Shown: in pieces, positions 1 through 7,883 of the stretch
Layout of the letters: each line of letters opens with the position of its first letter
Numbering within the stretch: the first letter of the stretch is position 1
Source: an uncultured Campylobacter sp.
Lineage (GTDB): Bacteria > Campylobacterota > Campylobacteria > Campylobacterales > Campylobacteraceae
NCBI RefSeq assembly: GCF_937921625.1
Contig: NZ_CAKZTI010000044.1
Location: forward strand, 1 to 26,421
DNA: 26,421 nucleotides
Direction of reading: 5' to 3'
Made by a program: the position numbers and the translations under genes
Notes under the pieces: model-generated
Database searches by the model: none
What the model saw: only the letters and a program-made list of their open reading frames with translations
What the model was told of the DNA's origin: nothing

Positions 1-13
1 GGGGGGGGGGGGG
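1..13. repeat. Poly-G homopolymer tract, at least 13 G
   Basis: The window opens with 13 consecutive G residues, so the true length is not visible. The tract directly abuts a -10-like hexamer and lies 36 bases before the start codon of the Sel1-repeat gene. Long G/C tracts are the usual slipped-strand contingency loci in Campylobacter. The position suggests a tract inside promoter spacing rather than inside a coding frame. It could also simply mark a contig end where assembly failed. Confidence 0.85.
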
Positions 14-43
14 TAGAATTAGCCAAATTTTACCCGGAAAGGA
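14..43 (+). promoter_or_regulatory. Putative -10 element and RBS of the Sel1-repeat gene
   Basis: TAGAAT at 14-19 is one base from the TATAAT consensus and would place transcription start near 26. AAAGGA at 38-43 is a good ribosome binding site, six bases before the ATG at 50. The poly-G tract would occupy the spacer just upstream of the -10, where length changes could alter promoter strength. This is inferred from position only. Confidence 0.4.
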
Positions 44-49
44 TACTAA

Positions 50-625
50 ATGAAAAAATCGCTATTTGCGTTGGCGCTCGCCGCTTGCTTTACGTTCGGA
101 GTGCCTAATCTCGCGACTGCAGAAAAAGAGTGCCAAAGCGGCAATATGGAATCTTGCACTCAAGCCGGTGCGTTATATCTTTATAGCGACAATCCCAATA
201 AGGGGGTCAAATTACTTAAAGAAACTTGCGATAAAGGAGATATGAGTAGTTGCTGGATTTTGGGAAGCGAGTATATAGGAAAAGGAATTTTAGAAAAAGA
301 TATAGAAAAAGCAAAATTTTATTTTGAGAAAGCTTGCGACGGCGGATATTATATGGGCTGCATGAGTTTAGCCGTTAATATATATGGCGCAGACGATATG
401 GAAAAAGCGGCGATTTATTACAGAAAGGGTTGCGATTTAGGAAATGCCTTGGGTAGCTTTGACTCTTGCTATAAATTTGCCATTTATAACCAACACATTA
501 TGAACAATACAAAAAAAGCGGTGCAATACTACAAAAAAGCTTGCGATATGGGCAAAGATGATCCGATTGCCGAAATTACCGATATTTGGCAAAAATCCTG
601 CGATATGTATGAGCTACTAAAATAG
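50..625 (+). CDS. Exported Cys-rich Sel1-repeat (Hcp-like) protein
   Basis: A 191-residue protein with a signal peptide (residues 1-24, ending AlaThrAla before EKEC). The mature part is built of Sel1-like helical repeats, each carrying a Cys pair, mostly in a C-x7-C spacing (CQSGNMESC, CDKGDMSSC, CDGGYYMGC). This is the hallmark of the Helicobacter/Campylobacter Hcp family of secreted, disulfide-bridged alpha/alpha-solenoid proteins, some of which bind beta-lactams or interact with host cells. One repeat (CDLGNALGSFDSC) has four extra residues between its cysteines. The protein is probably periplasmic or secreted and its partner is unknown. The start is supported by AAAGGA six bases upstream. 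Expression may be phase-variable through the preceding poly-G tract. Family assignment is firm, specific function is not. Confidence 0.87.
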   Translation: MKKSLFALALAACFTFGVPNLATAEKECQSGNMESCTQAGALYLYSDNPNKGVKLLKETCDKGDMSSCWILGSEYIGKGILEKDIEKAKFYFEKACDGGYYMGCMSLAVNIYGADDMEKAAIYYRKGCDLGNALGSFDSCYKFAIYNQHIMNNTKKAVQYYKKACDMGKDDPIAEITDIWQKSCDMYELLK

Positions 626-632
626 CTCGCCG

Positions 633-667
633 AGCTGCGGCCGATACAATGCGCGTCGGCTGCGGCT
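633..667 (+). terminator. Hairpin after the Sel1-repeat gene, possible terminator
   Basis: AGCTGCGGCCGA (633-644) and TCGGCTGCGGCT (656-667) form a 12-bp stem with two G-U pairs and an 11-base loop, starting 8 bases after the stop codon. No clear T run follows, so it is either a weak terminator or an mRNA 3' end stabiliser. Confidence 0.5.
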
Positions 668-1125
668 TAAAATCCCGCGGCGTTTAAATTTAAATCGCGG
701 CGGTAGGCTACTAAGCTCAACGATAAAATTTTAAATTGATCGGGCGATATGCGGCAGAATTTAACGTAAATTTACACGGATCCTGCATAGATTTTGGCGC
801 AAGCAAAGCGCTAAAATAAAGAGGCGGATTTGTCATAAGCAAATGCGTGCTAAAAGCATAGATTGGCACGCAGCAAAATTTTAAGTTAGAATTTATGAAA
901 TCTTATGCGCTTCGCCTCTGCACGGATCGGACGAAAGTAGAATTGCAAGATCGGAATTTACGCAGTCGCACGTATAAAGCTTCGCGCGAATTTTTTGATG
1001 TGGAATTTAAAATTTTAAAATTCCTAGAGCTTCGAATTTGGCGCCGAGCCTTGAAATATCGTAGCGATAGAATTTTAAAATTTACCGCCGCATCGCTTTA
1101 AAAATTTTGCTTGAAAATTTTAATT

Positions 1126-1169
1126 ACGCAGCGTAAAATTTTTCATTTCTGCCGCGACGCTGCGTTTTT
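1126..1169 (+). terminator. Terminator-like hairpin in the non-coding stretch
   Basis: ACGCAGCGT (1126-1134) pairs perfectly with ACGCTGCGT (1157-1165) and is followed by a T run (1165-1169). The 22-base loop is long for an intrinsic terminator. If real, it would end a plus-strand transcript from the 700-1100 stretch, where no gene is recognised. Confidence 0.35.
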
Positions 1170-1391
1170 CTATAAAAATTTTGCTTTTTTGCTATGACGA
1201 TGTATTTTTCGTCGTAAAATTTCGTGCCTTTTTTGACGCGGCATTCTTAATGCGCGATCCTCATTATTTTGCTTGTTAAAATTTAAGTGATAAATCCCAC
1301 GATGTAAACGCAGGGCATAAAGGCTCTTATCTCTAGGCGCCACTTTGAAGCGAAATGAGATAAAATTCTACGTGGCGCAAAAGGCGTCCGA

Positions 1392-2246
1392 TTAGGCCTT
1401 GCGGTGTCCTTGCATACTGCGCAAAAGCGCGATCTCCTCCGCCCAGAGGCTATCGTCGATCGTCTCTAAAATCAGCGGGATCTCGTCGATGTTCGGGTCG
1501 TTCATGATGTTTTCAAACGCCGCGAGCCCCAAAAATCCGCGTCCGAGGCTCTCATGCCGATCTTTGCGCACGCCGAGCTCGTTTTTCGTGTCGTTTAGGT
1601 GCATGCCGCTTAAAAATTTATACCCGATCGCGCGGTCAAACTCGCTCATCGTGCGCTCGTAGGCCTGCGGGCTGCGCAGATCGTATCCTGCGGCGAACGC
1701 GTGACAGGTGTCGATGCAGACGCCGATGCGATCTTTATTTGAAATTTTGCCGATCACGTAAGCGAGCTGAGCGAAATCATAGCCGAGATTGGAACCCTGG
1801 CCGGCGGTGTTTTCGAGCACGAGCTTGACGCCTGCGGTATTTGCGATGGCGAAATTTAGCGACTCTGCGATATTATCCAGGCACTGCTGAACTGAAATTT
1901 CATTTAGATGCGAGCCCGGATGAAAGTTCAAAAGCCTAAGTCCGAGCGCCTCGCAGCGGCGGATCTCGTCCACGAAGGCGTTTAGGGACTTCTCGCGCTC
2001 CGCCTCGCGCGGATGGCCCAAGTTTATGAGGTAGCTGTCGTGCACCAAGACATGCTCCGCGCGGATGCCGCTTTGCTTCAGCGCGTCCTTAAACGCGATG
2101 ATCTCCTCCGCGCTAAGCGGCGGCGCGTCCCATTTGCGCTGATTTTTGACAAACATCGCAAACGCGTCCGCCCCGATCCTTGCGGCGTTTAACGGCGCGT
2201 TAAAAACCCCACCGCTAGCACTCACGTGCGCTCCGATTCGCTTCAT
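1392..2246 (-). CDS. nfo: Endonuclease IV (AP endonuclease Nfo)
   Basis: Cleaves DNA 5' of abasic sites in base excision repair, using a three-metal active site in a TIM barrel. Family motifs are all present: MKRIGAHVSASGG at the start, FHPGSH, ENTAGQG, CIDTCHAFAAGYD, HLNDTKNELGVRKDRHESLGRG and a terminal LETID stretch, which supply the conserved His, Glu and Asp metal ligands. At 284 residues it matches E. coli Nfo (285). A longer frame starts at 2285, but the codon at 2244-2246 is preceded by a perfect AGGAGG and begins the conserved MKRIGAH, so that start is chosen. The gene stands alone on the minus strand. Confidence 0.96.
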   Translation of the reverse strand: MKRIGAHVSASGGVFNAPLNAARIGADAFAMFVKNQRKWDAPPLSAEEIIAFKDALKQSGIRAEHVLVHDSYLINLGHPREAEREKSLNAFVDEIRRCEALGLRLLNFHPGSHLNEISVQQCLDNIAESLNFAIANTAGVKLVLENTAGQGSNLGYDFAQLAYVIGKISNKDRIGVCIDTCHAFAAGYDLRSPQAYERTMSEFDRAIGYKFLSGMHLNDTKNELGVRKDRHESLGRGFLGLAAFENIMNDPNIDEIPLILETIDDSLWAEEIALLRSMQGHRKA

Positions 2247-2607
2247 TCTGCCTCCTAAATTTTTATTTTGTACCGCGTGCGGCAAATTTCATAAACCCGA
2301 GCCGCGCGCGGATTTTTAAATTTAAATGCGCGCTTTTCTTTCGCACATACGCGCTGCTTGGTTAAATTTCATCGCAAAGAGTAGGCGCAGAGCGTCAATA
2401 AAACCGCGCCGTTTGCGCAGCTTAGGCGGCTACCCGCCGAGTAATGGAATTTTGACCGCTCGCGCTGTGTTTTGTGCGGCTGCTAGAGCGCATTATTCCC
2501 GCGCGTTTACAAGGCGTCTCGCCGCGCGAATTTTACTCGTTCGCGATTTGCTCGCGCCGCCCGCGGAATCGCATCTCACGTGCTACAAACACCCGCCGCG
2601 TAAAATT
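2247..2607. other. Intergenic stretch upstream of nfo
   Basis: Holds the nfo ribosome binding site (AGGAGG on the minus strand, just above 2246) and a GCGCGC/GCGCGC inverted repeat around 2304-2333 with a TTTAAATTTAAAT-type loop and T residues on the plus-strand side. A plus-strand open frame covers 2326-2787 but is Arg-rich, has no family resemblance and runs antisense into the lipoprotein gene. No gene is called here. Confidence 0.5.
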
Positions 2608-3102
2608 TTACTGCAACTCGCGGATTCTGATCTTTACGCCGCGCTTTACGTCGGCGAAGCTTATAGATCTTCCGCCGCCGTCCTTGCCGCGGCAAACTTT
2701 ATAATCGATAGAGCCATCTTGCAGGCTTTGCGCGAGGCAACGGCGCTCGCCTGCGTCGCTGCCGCCAAAGATCGGCTTGCCGTCTAGGATTTCGCCCAGA
2801 AGCCCGCGGTAGTGCTCGGTGCCGAAGAATTTTTTATTGAAAACAAGCTCGTCGTCGCATGCACCGTTCATGCAAATTTTATCGCCCTTTAAAACCAGGC
2901 TCAGCACGCTGATGCCGCTTGCATAAATTTGAACCTCGGTTTGGTTCTTAAATTTACGCATAAAGCCCGCGTCGCTGGTGCGAGTAAGCGGCGAAATGAC
3001 GGTGAAATTTACGGCTTGCGTAGAAGCGGGCTTGAGTGCAGTGGTAGCGCAACCTGCGAGCAGAAGCGAAAGTGCAAGCGGCGCCAGAAAAGAGCATTTC
3101 AT
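2608..3102 (-). CDS. Putative lipoprotein of unknown function
   Basis: A 164-residue protein with a classical lipoprotein signal: MKCSFLAPLALSLLLAGC, lipobox LAGC with the lipidated Cys at 18. The mature part has four further Cys residues (KICMNGACDDE, ERRCLAQ, YKVCRG), suggesting disulfides, and ends in a basic segment. I do not recognise the family. AGGA lies seven bases before the ATG on the minus strand. It is divergent from tRNA-Glu and upstream of nfo on the same strand, with about 360 bases between, so co-transcription is doubtful. Membrane attachment is well supported, the role is not. Confidence 0.8.
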   Translation of the reverse strand: MKCSFLAPLALSLLLAGCATTALKPASTQAVNFTVISPLTRTSDAGFMRKFKNQTEVQIYASGISVLSLVLKGDKICMNGACDDELVFNKKFFGTEHYRGLLGEILDGKPIFGGSDAGERRCLAQSLQDGSIDYKVCRGKDGGGRSISFADVKRGVKIRIRELQ

Positions 3103-3143
3103 AAATAATCCTTAATTTAAGTTAGGTTTAAGTGCGTCTTGAG

Positions 3144-3149
3144 TAGAAT
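3144..3149 (+). promoter_or_regulatory. Putative -10 element of tRNA-Glu
   Basis: TAGAAT 31-36 bases before the mature tRNA 5' end would give a short leader of about 24 bases. It is the same hexamer as the one proposed before the first gene. No -35 match is clear, as is normal for Campylobacter sigma-70 promoters. Confidence 0.35.
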
Positions 3150-3179
3150 ACCGCCTTTAATCTTAATACCAGATTAAGT

Positions 3180-3254
3180 GGCCCCTTCGTCTAACGGTTA
3201 GGACATCGCCCTTTCACGGCGGTAAAACGAGTTCGAATCTCGTAGGGGTCGCCA
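3180..3254 (+). tRNA. tRNA-Glu (anticodon UUC)
   Basis: A full cloverleaf can be read. The acceptor stem GGCCCCT pairs with AGGGGTC (one G-U), the D-arm is TCGTCTAACGGTTAGGAC, the anticodon stem-loop has CTTTCAC with anticodon TTC, the T-arm contains GAGTTCGAATCTC, and the encoded CCA ends at 3254. It closely matches bacterial tRNA-Glu. It stands alone, not in a tRNA cluster. Confidence 0.97.
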
Positions 3255-3517
3255 CTTCTAGTTTTAAAATTTTTTGACGCAAATTTTAATTTTTGTAAAA
3301 TTCTGAAATTTTATCTAACTACTAAATTCTAAAATTATGCGCTTTTGCTGCTTCCTGCGCTACAAAATTCCAAGACTGCAATAAAAATTCTACCTGATAA
3401 TTTTAAAATTTATCCCCGCCGAATTTACGTAATAAATTTTATGCGGACATATGAAACTTAATAAAATAAAACTCGCAAATTTAGCTCTTTCTAAAAAAAA
3501 TTCGCTAAATTTATTGA

Positions 3518-4255
3518 ATGCAAAATTTTAAAGAATATGTAAATGAAATTCTAAAAAATCATCCTGGCGAGCGCGTCACGAGCTTTAGTTTCGAGGGTGA
3601 GAAATACTGGCTAAAGCAGCCGGAACTGCGCATCCGCGGTGGATTGCTTACGAAAATATTTAAAGCAAATCCGAAAGCCGCTTTCGATTACGAAGCGCTA
3701 AAATGCGAGAGCCTGTACGCAGCCGGCGCGCCTGTGCCGCAGCTGGTGCTGCGAGACGAGAACTTTTTCGTACTCAAAGACGGCGGCACGCCGGTGGACG
3801 AGGTGCTAAAAAGCTCGGATGAGGCAACTTGCGTGGCGCTTATTGAGGACTACGCTGCAGCGTTAGCACAGCTGCATTCGCGCGGCTTCATACACGGCAG
3901 ACCCGCGCTGCGCGACGTTTTAGTAAAAAACGGCGAGATGAAATTTATAGATTTTGAAAATCGTGGCGAGCGCGGTAATCTGCAAAAAGCCAAAATGCGA
4001 GATTTTTTGCTGTTTGTCTATGATCTGTGTCGCGAAAGGCTAAGCGAAGGTTTGGTGCGCGCAGGCATCCACGCCTACGCCTCAAGCGGCGGGCAGGACG
4101 TAGTGCAAAGTGCGTGGGCTACGGTACTTGCGCTGCGTCCAATATATTTTATCGCCAGGCTCTTGCCGCAAAAATTTAAGGATCTAAACGCGCTCGTACG
4201 CACGTTTGAGCTCTGCCTAAAAATAATTGAGAAAAATGATGGTCAAACAAAGTAA
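3518..4255 (+). CDS. Protein-kinase-fold (lipopolysaccharide kinase/RIO-like) protein, atypical catalytic loop
   Basis: A 245-residue protein resembling small bacterial kinase-fold proteins that modify lipopolysaccharide or other small substrates. Visible landmarks are a lysine in the N-lobe (EKYWLKQPE), an E in the KCESLYAAGAPVP helix, the catalytic-loop-like H126-G-R-P-A-L-R-D133-V-L-V, and the metal-binding-like IDFE (D145). In active relatives the loop reads HGD....N; here the Asp position is Arg and the Asn position is Asp. The protein may therefore be a variant enzyme or a pseudokinase. No ribosome binding site is obvious before the ATG. The 3' end overlaps the next gene by 20 bases, suggesting translational coupling to the MFS exporter. 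Kinase fold fairly sure, substrate unknown. Confidence 0.72.
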   Translation: MQNFKEYVNEILKNHPGERVTSFSFEGEKYWLKQPELRIRGGLLTKIFKANPKAAFDYEALKCESLYAAGAPVPQLVLRDENFFVLKDGGTPVDEVLKSSDEATCVALIEDYAAALAQLHSRGFIHGRPALRDVLVKNGEMKFIDFENRGERGNLQKAKMRDFLLFVYDLCRERLSEGLVRAGIHAYASSGGQDVVQSAWATVLALRPIYFIARLLPQKFKDLNALVRTFELCLKIIEKNDGQTK

Positions 4256-5438
4256 ATTCGCTAAATTTAAGCTGGTGATTATACTCGCCTATATGTCGGC
4301 TCTGGCGCCCTTGTCTACCGATATGTATCTGCCTGCGCTGGAAAAGGTAAAGGCAAGCTTTTCCACGAGCGAGTTTTACGCTCAGCTATCGGTTGCGAGC
4401 TTTTTCATCGCTTTTGCGCTAGGACAGCTCGTTTATGGGCCGCTAAGCGATAAATTCGGCCGTAAAAAGCCGCTATACGCGGGCATTTTGCTTTTTATAT
4501 GTGCGTCGCTTGCTTGCGTGAGCTTTGATAGCGTTTACGCGTTTATATTTTTTAGATTTTTGCAAGCTTTGGGTGGGTGCGCTGGAGTGGTACTTGCGCG
4601 AGCTGTTATTAATGACAAATTCGAGCTGCACGAGGCTGCGGCGATGTTTGCGCTGATGATGGTCGTGGGCTCGCTAGCGCCGATGCTAGCACCAACTCTA
4701 GGCGGATTTGTGCTAGATTTTTTCTCGTGGCAAGCGATTTTTGCGATTTTGTTCGCACTTGGAATTTTGCTTTTCGTATTCATATTTTTCGGGCTCGACG
4801 AGAGCGCGCAGATAGACGGGACTGCTACACTTAGCGTAAAAGGCGTGCTTGGCGAATACGGCATAATCTTGCGAAATAAAGAATTTATGCGCTATACGCT
4901 AGGATTTGCAGTTGCGATGAGCGCGCTTTTCGCTTATATCACGGGCTCTAGCTTCATATTTTTGGGCTATTATGGGCTAGGCGAGCATGCCTTCGGCGTA
5001 ATATTTGGCATCAACGCTCTTGGAATGACCCTTGTTTCGGCACTAAATGCCAAACTCGTGCAAAATCGCGAACCCGCCGCTTTATTAAATTTCGGCCTAA
5101 TAGCGATGCTTGTGACTAGCTTGATTTTGTTCGCATGCTCTATGCTTGACCTTCCTTTCATCTGCTTTGAGGCTTCGCTTTTCGTATTGCTTTCATCGCT
5201 CGGCTTTGTCGCGCCTAACGCCACGACGCTTGCGATGACGCTGTATAAGGACGGCAACTCTGGCGCAGCTTCGGCGGTACTAGGGACTGCGCAGTTTGCT
5301 ATTGCCGGGGCTATTTCGTTTATCGTGGGTGCAGTGGAAGCGAATAGGCCGTTTTTGCTCGCAAGTGTGATGGCGATTTGTGCTCTTTGTGCGAACGCTG
5401 TGTATTTTTTATTGCGAGAAAAGAATCAAAAATTTTAA
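4236..5438 (+). CDS. Bcr/CflA-type MFS drug exporter
   Basis: About 400 residues with 12 hydrophobic segments, an inner-membrane proton-driven antiporter of the DHA1 (Bcr/CflA) group that exports drugs or metabolites. Diagnostic stretches are LAPLSTDMYLPALEKV in helix 1, the loop 2-3 signature GPLSDKFGRKKPLY, and GGCAGVVLARAVINDKF in helix 4, all typical of this subfamily. A TTG at 4227 extends the frame by three codons, but the ATG at 4236 (or the next at 4239) is more likely; no strong RBS discriminates between them. It overlaps the kinase-like gene, so it is probably translated in the same operon. The substrate cannot be told from sequence. Confidence 0.9.
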   Translation: MMVKQSKFAKFKLVIILAYMSALAPLSTDMYLPALEKVKASFSTSEFYAQLSVASFFIAFALGQLVYGPLSDKFGRKKPLYAGILLFICASLACVSFDSVYAFIFFRFLQALGGCAGVVLARAVINDKFELHEAAAMFALMMVVGSLAPMLAPTLGGFVLDFFSWQAIFAILFALGILLFVFIFFGLDESAQIDGTATLSVKGVLGEYGIILRNKEFMRYTLGFAVAMSALFAYITGSSFIFLGYYGLGEHAFGVIFGINALGMTLVSALNAKLVQNREPAALLNFGLIAMLVTSLILFACSMLDLPFICFEASLFVLLSSLGFVAPNATTLAMTLYKDGNSGAASAVLGTAQFAIAGAISFIVGAVEANRPFLLASVMAICALCANAVYFLLREKNQKF

Positions 5439-5478
5439 TTTTAATATTTTTTAAATTTATCGTTAAGGATTGATTGGC

Positions 5479-5513
5479 TAAAATTAACACTCGTTCTTTC
5501 AGCGTAAGAAAGA
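5479..5513 (+). promoter_or_regulatory. Putative thrS -10 element and leader hairpin
   Basis: TAAAAT at 5479-5484 is a plausible -10. Just after the expected start point TCTTTC (5495-5500) can pair with GAAAGA (5508-5513) around a 7-base loop. The thrS ATG follows at 5542. It could be a leader control element, but nothing specific is recognised. Confidence 0.3.
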
Positions 5514-5541
5514 CAATTCGGTAAAAAGAGGAAACAAGCCA

Positions 5542-7365
5542 ATGAGCGATATTATCGCGTATAAATTTAACGGTGAAATTTATGATACTCAAAGCATCGG
5601 CGAGCACGCAAGCGAGGCGCAGCCGATATATTTCGATAACTCCGAGGACGCGCTAAAGGTGATCCGCCACTCCTGTGCGCACCTTTTGGCGCAGGCGGTG
5701 CGCGAGCTATACCCAGGTGCAAAATTTTTCGTAGGGCCCGCGATCGAAGATGGGTTTTACTATGATATGCGCGTTAGCAAAGATAACGGCGAGAAGCTCG
5801 GTGAAGAGGATTTGGGGGCGATCGAAAAAAAGATGCGCGCGCTTGCCGAGGCAAATTTAGAGATTAAAAAGATAGCCTCCACTAAAGAGGCGGTCGCGAA
5901 AAAATATGCAAACGACGATCTTAAACAGGAAGTTTTAAAACGTATCCCCGAAGGCCCAGTCAGCTTATACGCGCAGGGCGAGTTTGAGGACATCTGCCGC
6001 GGCCCGCACGTGCAAAATACGAAATTTTTGAAAAATTTCGCCCTTACTCGCATCGCGGGAGCGTATCTCGGCGGTGACGAGAAGCGCGAGATGCTAACTC
6101 GCATCTACGGCGTCGTATTTGCCGATAAAGATAGCCTTAAAAAGCACCTTACGATGCTCGAAGAAGCCAAGAAGCGCGATCACCGAAAGCTAGGAGCTGA
6201 GATGAAATTTTTCACCTTCGACGAGCAGATCGGCGCAGGACTTCCGATCTGGCTTCCTGCCGGCACGAGGATGCGTATAAAGCTCGAGGGGCGCCTTTAT
6301 AGGCAGCTTCGCAAGCGCGGCTACGAGCCGGTGCGAGGTCCTGAAATTTTAAAATCCGACGCGTGGAAGATCAGCGGACACTACAGCAATTACAAAGAAA
6401 ATATGTATTTTACGACGATCGAGGATCAAGAATACGGTATCAAGCCGATGAACTGCGTCGGTCATATCAAGGTTTATCAAAGCGAAATCCGCTCATATCG
6501 CGATCTGCCGCTTAAATTTTGCGAGTACGGCGTCGTGCACCGCCATGAAAAAAGCGGCGTCTTGCACGGGCTTTTCCGCGTGCGCGAGTTTACGCAGGAC
6601 GACGCGCATCTGTTTGTGATGCCGAGCCAGATCAAAGAAAACGTCTATGAAATTTTGGATTTCGTGGAGCTTTTGATGAAGGCTTTCGGCTTTGAATACG
6701 AGCTTGAAATTTCGACTAAGCCGCAAAAGGCGGTCGGCGACGACGAGGTTTGGGAGATCGCGACGAAGGCCTTAAAAGACGCGCTTGACGAAAAGGGCTT
6801 AAAATACGGCTTAGACGAGGGCGGCGGCGCATTTTACGGGCCTAAGATCGACATCAAAATCACCGACGCGCTCGGTCGAAAATGGCAGTGCGGCACGGTG
6901 CAGGTCGATTTTAACCTGCCTGCGCGCTTCGAGCTTGGCTATATCGACGAAAATAATGAAAAAAAACAGCCCGTGATGCTGCATCGCGCGATTTTGGGAA
7001 GCTTCGAGCGCTTCGTGGGGATTTTGCTCGAGCACACCGCGGGCGAGCTTCCGTTTTGGATCTGTCCTACGCAGGTATCGATCGTGCCGATCGGCGAGGC
7101 GCACGCAGACTACGCGAAAGAAATTTTAAATTTGCTGCGCGAAGCAGACATTGACGGCGAAATTTTAGATAGAAACGAGACGTTAAATAAACGAATTAGA
7201 ACGGCTGAAAAGCAGAAGGTGCCGCTCATCATCGTCCTAGGCGATAATGAAGTTTCGGCTCGTAGCGTGGCTCTGCGCGATCGCAGGGCGCGCGAACAGC
7301 GAAATTTAGGGCTGGATGAGTTTTTAAATTTCGTAAAAGCTAAATTAAACGAGGTGAATTTTTGA
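5542..7365 (+). CDS. thrS: Threonyl-tRNA synthetase
   Basis: Charges tRNA-Thr with threonine; class II synthetase, cytoplasmic. At 607 residues it is about 35 shorter than E. coli ThrRS, the loss lying in the N-terminal TGS-like domain. The editing domain keeps H43-x3-H47 (HSCAH) and the DIC152RGPH motif. The zinc ligands fall at C305 (MNCVGH), H356 (DDAHLF) and H481 (MLHRAILGS), with spacing nearly identical to E. coli C334/H385/H511. Motif 2 (HRHEKSGVLHGLFRVREF) and the C-terminal anticodon-binding domain (from about 510) are present. The start has a GAGGAAA-type RBS. The stop overlaps the infC start, the classical thrS-infC-rpmI-rplT order. Confidence 0.98.
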   Translation: MSDIIAYKFNGEIYDTQSIGEHASEAQPIYFDNSEDALKVIRHSCAHLLAQAVRELYPGAKFFVGPAIEDGFYYDMRVSKDNGEKLGEEDLGAIEKKMRALAEANLEIKKIASTKEAVAKKYANDDLKQEVLKRIPEGPVSLYAQGEFEDICRGPHVQNTKFLKNFALTRIAGAYLGGDEKREMLTRIYGVVFADKDSLKKHLTMLEEAKKRDHRKLGAEMKFFTFDEQIGAGLPIWLPAGTRMRIKLEGRLYRQLRKRGYEPVRGPEILKSDAWKISGHYSNYKENMYFTTIEDQEYGIKPMNCVGHIKVYQSEIRSYRDLPLKFCEYGVVHRHEKSGVLHGLFRVREFTQDDAHLFVMPSQIKENVYEILDFVELLMKAFGFEYELEISTKPQKAVGDDEVWEIATKALKDALDEKGLKYGLDEGGGAFYGPKIDIKITDALGRKWQCGTVQVDFNLPARFELGYIDENNEKKQPVMLHRAILGSFERFVGILLEHTAGELPFWICPTQVSIVPIGEAHADYAKEILNLLREADIDGEILDRNETLNKRIRTAEKQKVPLIIVLGDNEVSARSVALRDRRAREQRNLGLDEFLNFVKAKLNEVNF

Positions 7366-7883
7366 GCAGAGAGAAAGAGGTTTTTCTAAACGAGGACATC
7401 CCGGCTAGCGAAGTCAGGTGCATAGGCGACAACGGCGAGGTTTACGGCATAATTTCAAAGGCGCAGGCGCTGCAGATCGCCGAGCGAGAGGGTGTGGATC
7501 TGGTTTTGATAGCGCCCGATGCAAAGCCGCCCGTTTGCAAGGTCATGAACTACAGCAAATTTCGCTATCAGCAGGAAAAAAAGCTCAAAGAGGCGAAAAA
7601 AAAGCAAAAAATCATCGAGGTCAAAGAGATCAAGCTGTCCGCCAAAATCGCTCAAAACGACATTAATTACAAAGTAAAACACGCGAAAGAATTCCTTAGT
7701 AGCGGCAAACACGTCAAGCTTCGCGTATTTTTAAAAGGGCGCGAGATGTCAAGCCCGGAAATCGGCGTAAATTTGCTCAATAAAATTTGGGACGAATTTT
7801 TTGCAGAAGTTGCCGACCGCGATAAGGCGCCTGCGCTGGAGGGCCGCTACGTAAATATGCTGATCACGCCGAAAAAGGCGTAG
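7362..7883 (+). CDS. infC: Translation initiation factor IF-3
   Basis: Binds the 30S subunit, prevents 50S joining and checks the start codon. It has 173 residues (E. coli 180). The N-domain opens with FLNEDIPASEVRCIGDNGEVYGI, the linker is Lys-rich (QEKKLKEAKKKQK), and the C-domain carries KEIKLSAKIAQNDINYKVKHAKEFL and RVFLKGREMS. The start is TTG at 7362, overlapping the thrS TGA by four bases and preceded by a strong GAGGTG. IF-3 genes in many bacteria use a rare start codon that IF-3 itself discriminates against, giving autoregulation. TTG would fit that here, although TTG starts also occur elsewhere in this window. Confidence 0.98.
   Translation: MSREKEVFLNEDIPASEVRCIGDNGEVYGIISKAQALQIAEREGVDLVLIAPDAKPPVCKVMNYSKFRYQQEKKLKEAKKKQKIIEVKEIKLSAKIAQNDINYKVKHAKEFLSSGKHVKLRVFLKGREMSSPEIGVNLLNKIWDEFFAEVADRDKAPALEGRYVNMLITPKKA

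Larger units (their letters stand above)
626..1391. other. Long non-coding stretch between the Sel1-repeat gene and nfo
   Basis: About 770 bases with no convincing gene. A 68-codon open frame at 895-1101 is rich in Arg, Phe and Leu, is built over AATTTTAAAATT words and lacks a ribosome binding site, so it is not called. Two copies of the palindrome AATTTTAAAATT lie at 1011-1022 and 1071-1082. Hairpins are seen at 633-667 and 1126-1169, and a GCGCCAC/GTGGCGC pair at 1337-1378 lies just beyond the nfo stop. No tRNA or known small RNA was recognised. Confidence 0.6.

Noticed and set aside
895..1101. Plus-strand open frame of 68 codons
   Set aside because: No ribosome binding site, composition (Arg, Phe, Leu, Lys) dictated by AATTTTAAAATT words, no recognisable motif.
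1337..1378. GCGCCAC/GTGGCGC inverted repeat as the nfo terminator
   Set aside because: The loop is 28 bases and no T run follows on the minus strand; too weak to call as a terminator.
2326..2787. Plus-strand open frame of 153 codons
   Set aside because: Very Arg/Ala-rich, no family resemblance, antisense to the convincing lipoprotein gene at 2608-3102. Its openness follows from GC-rich codon composition.
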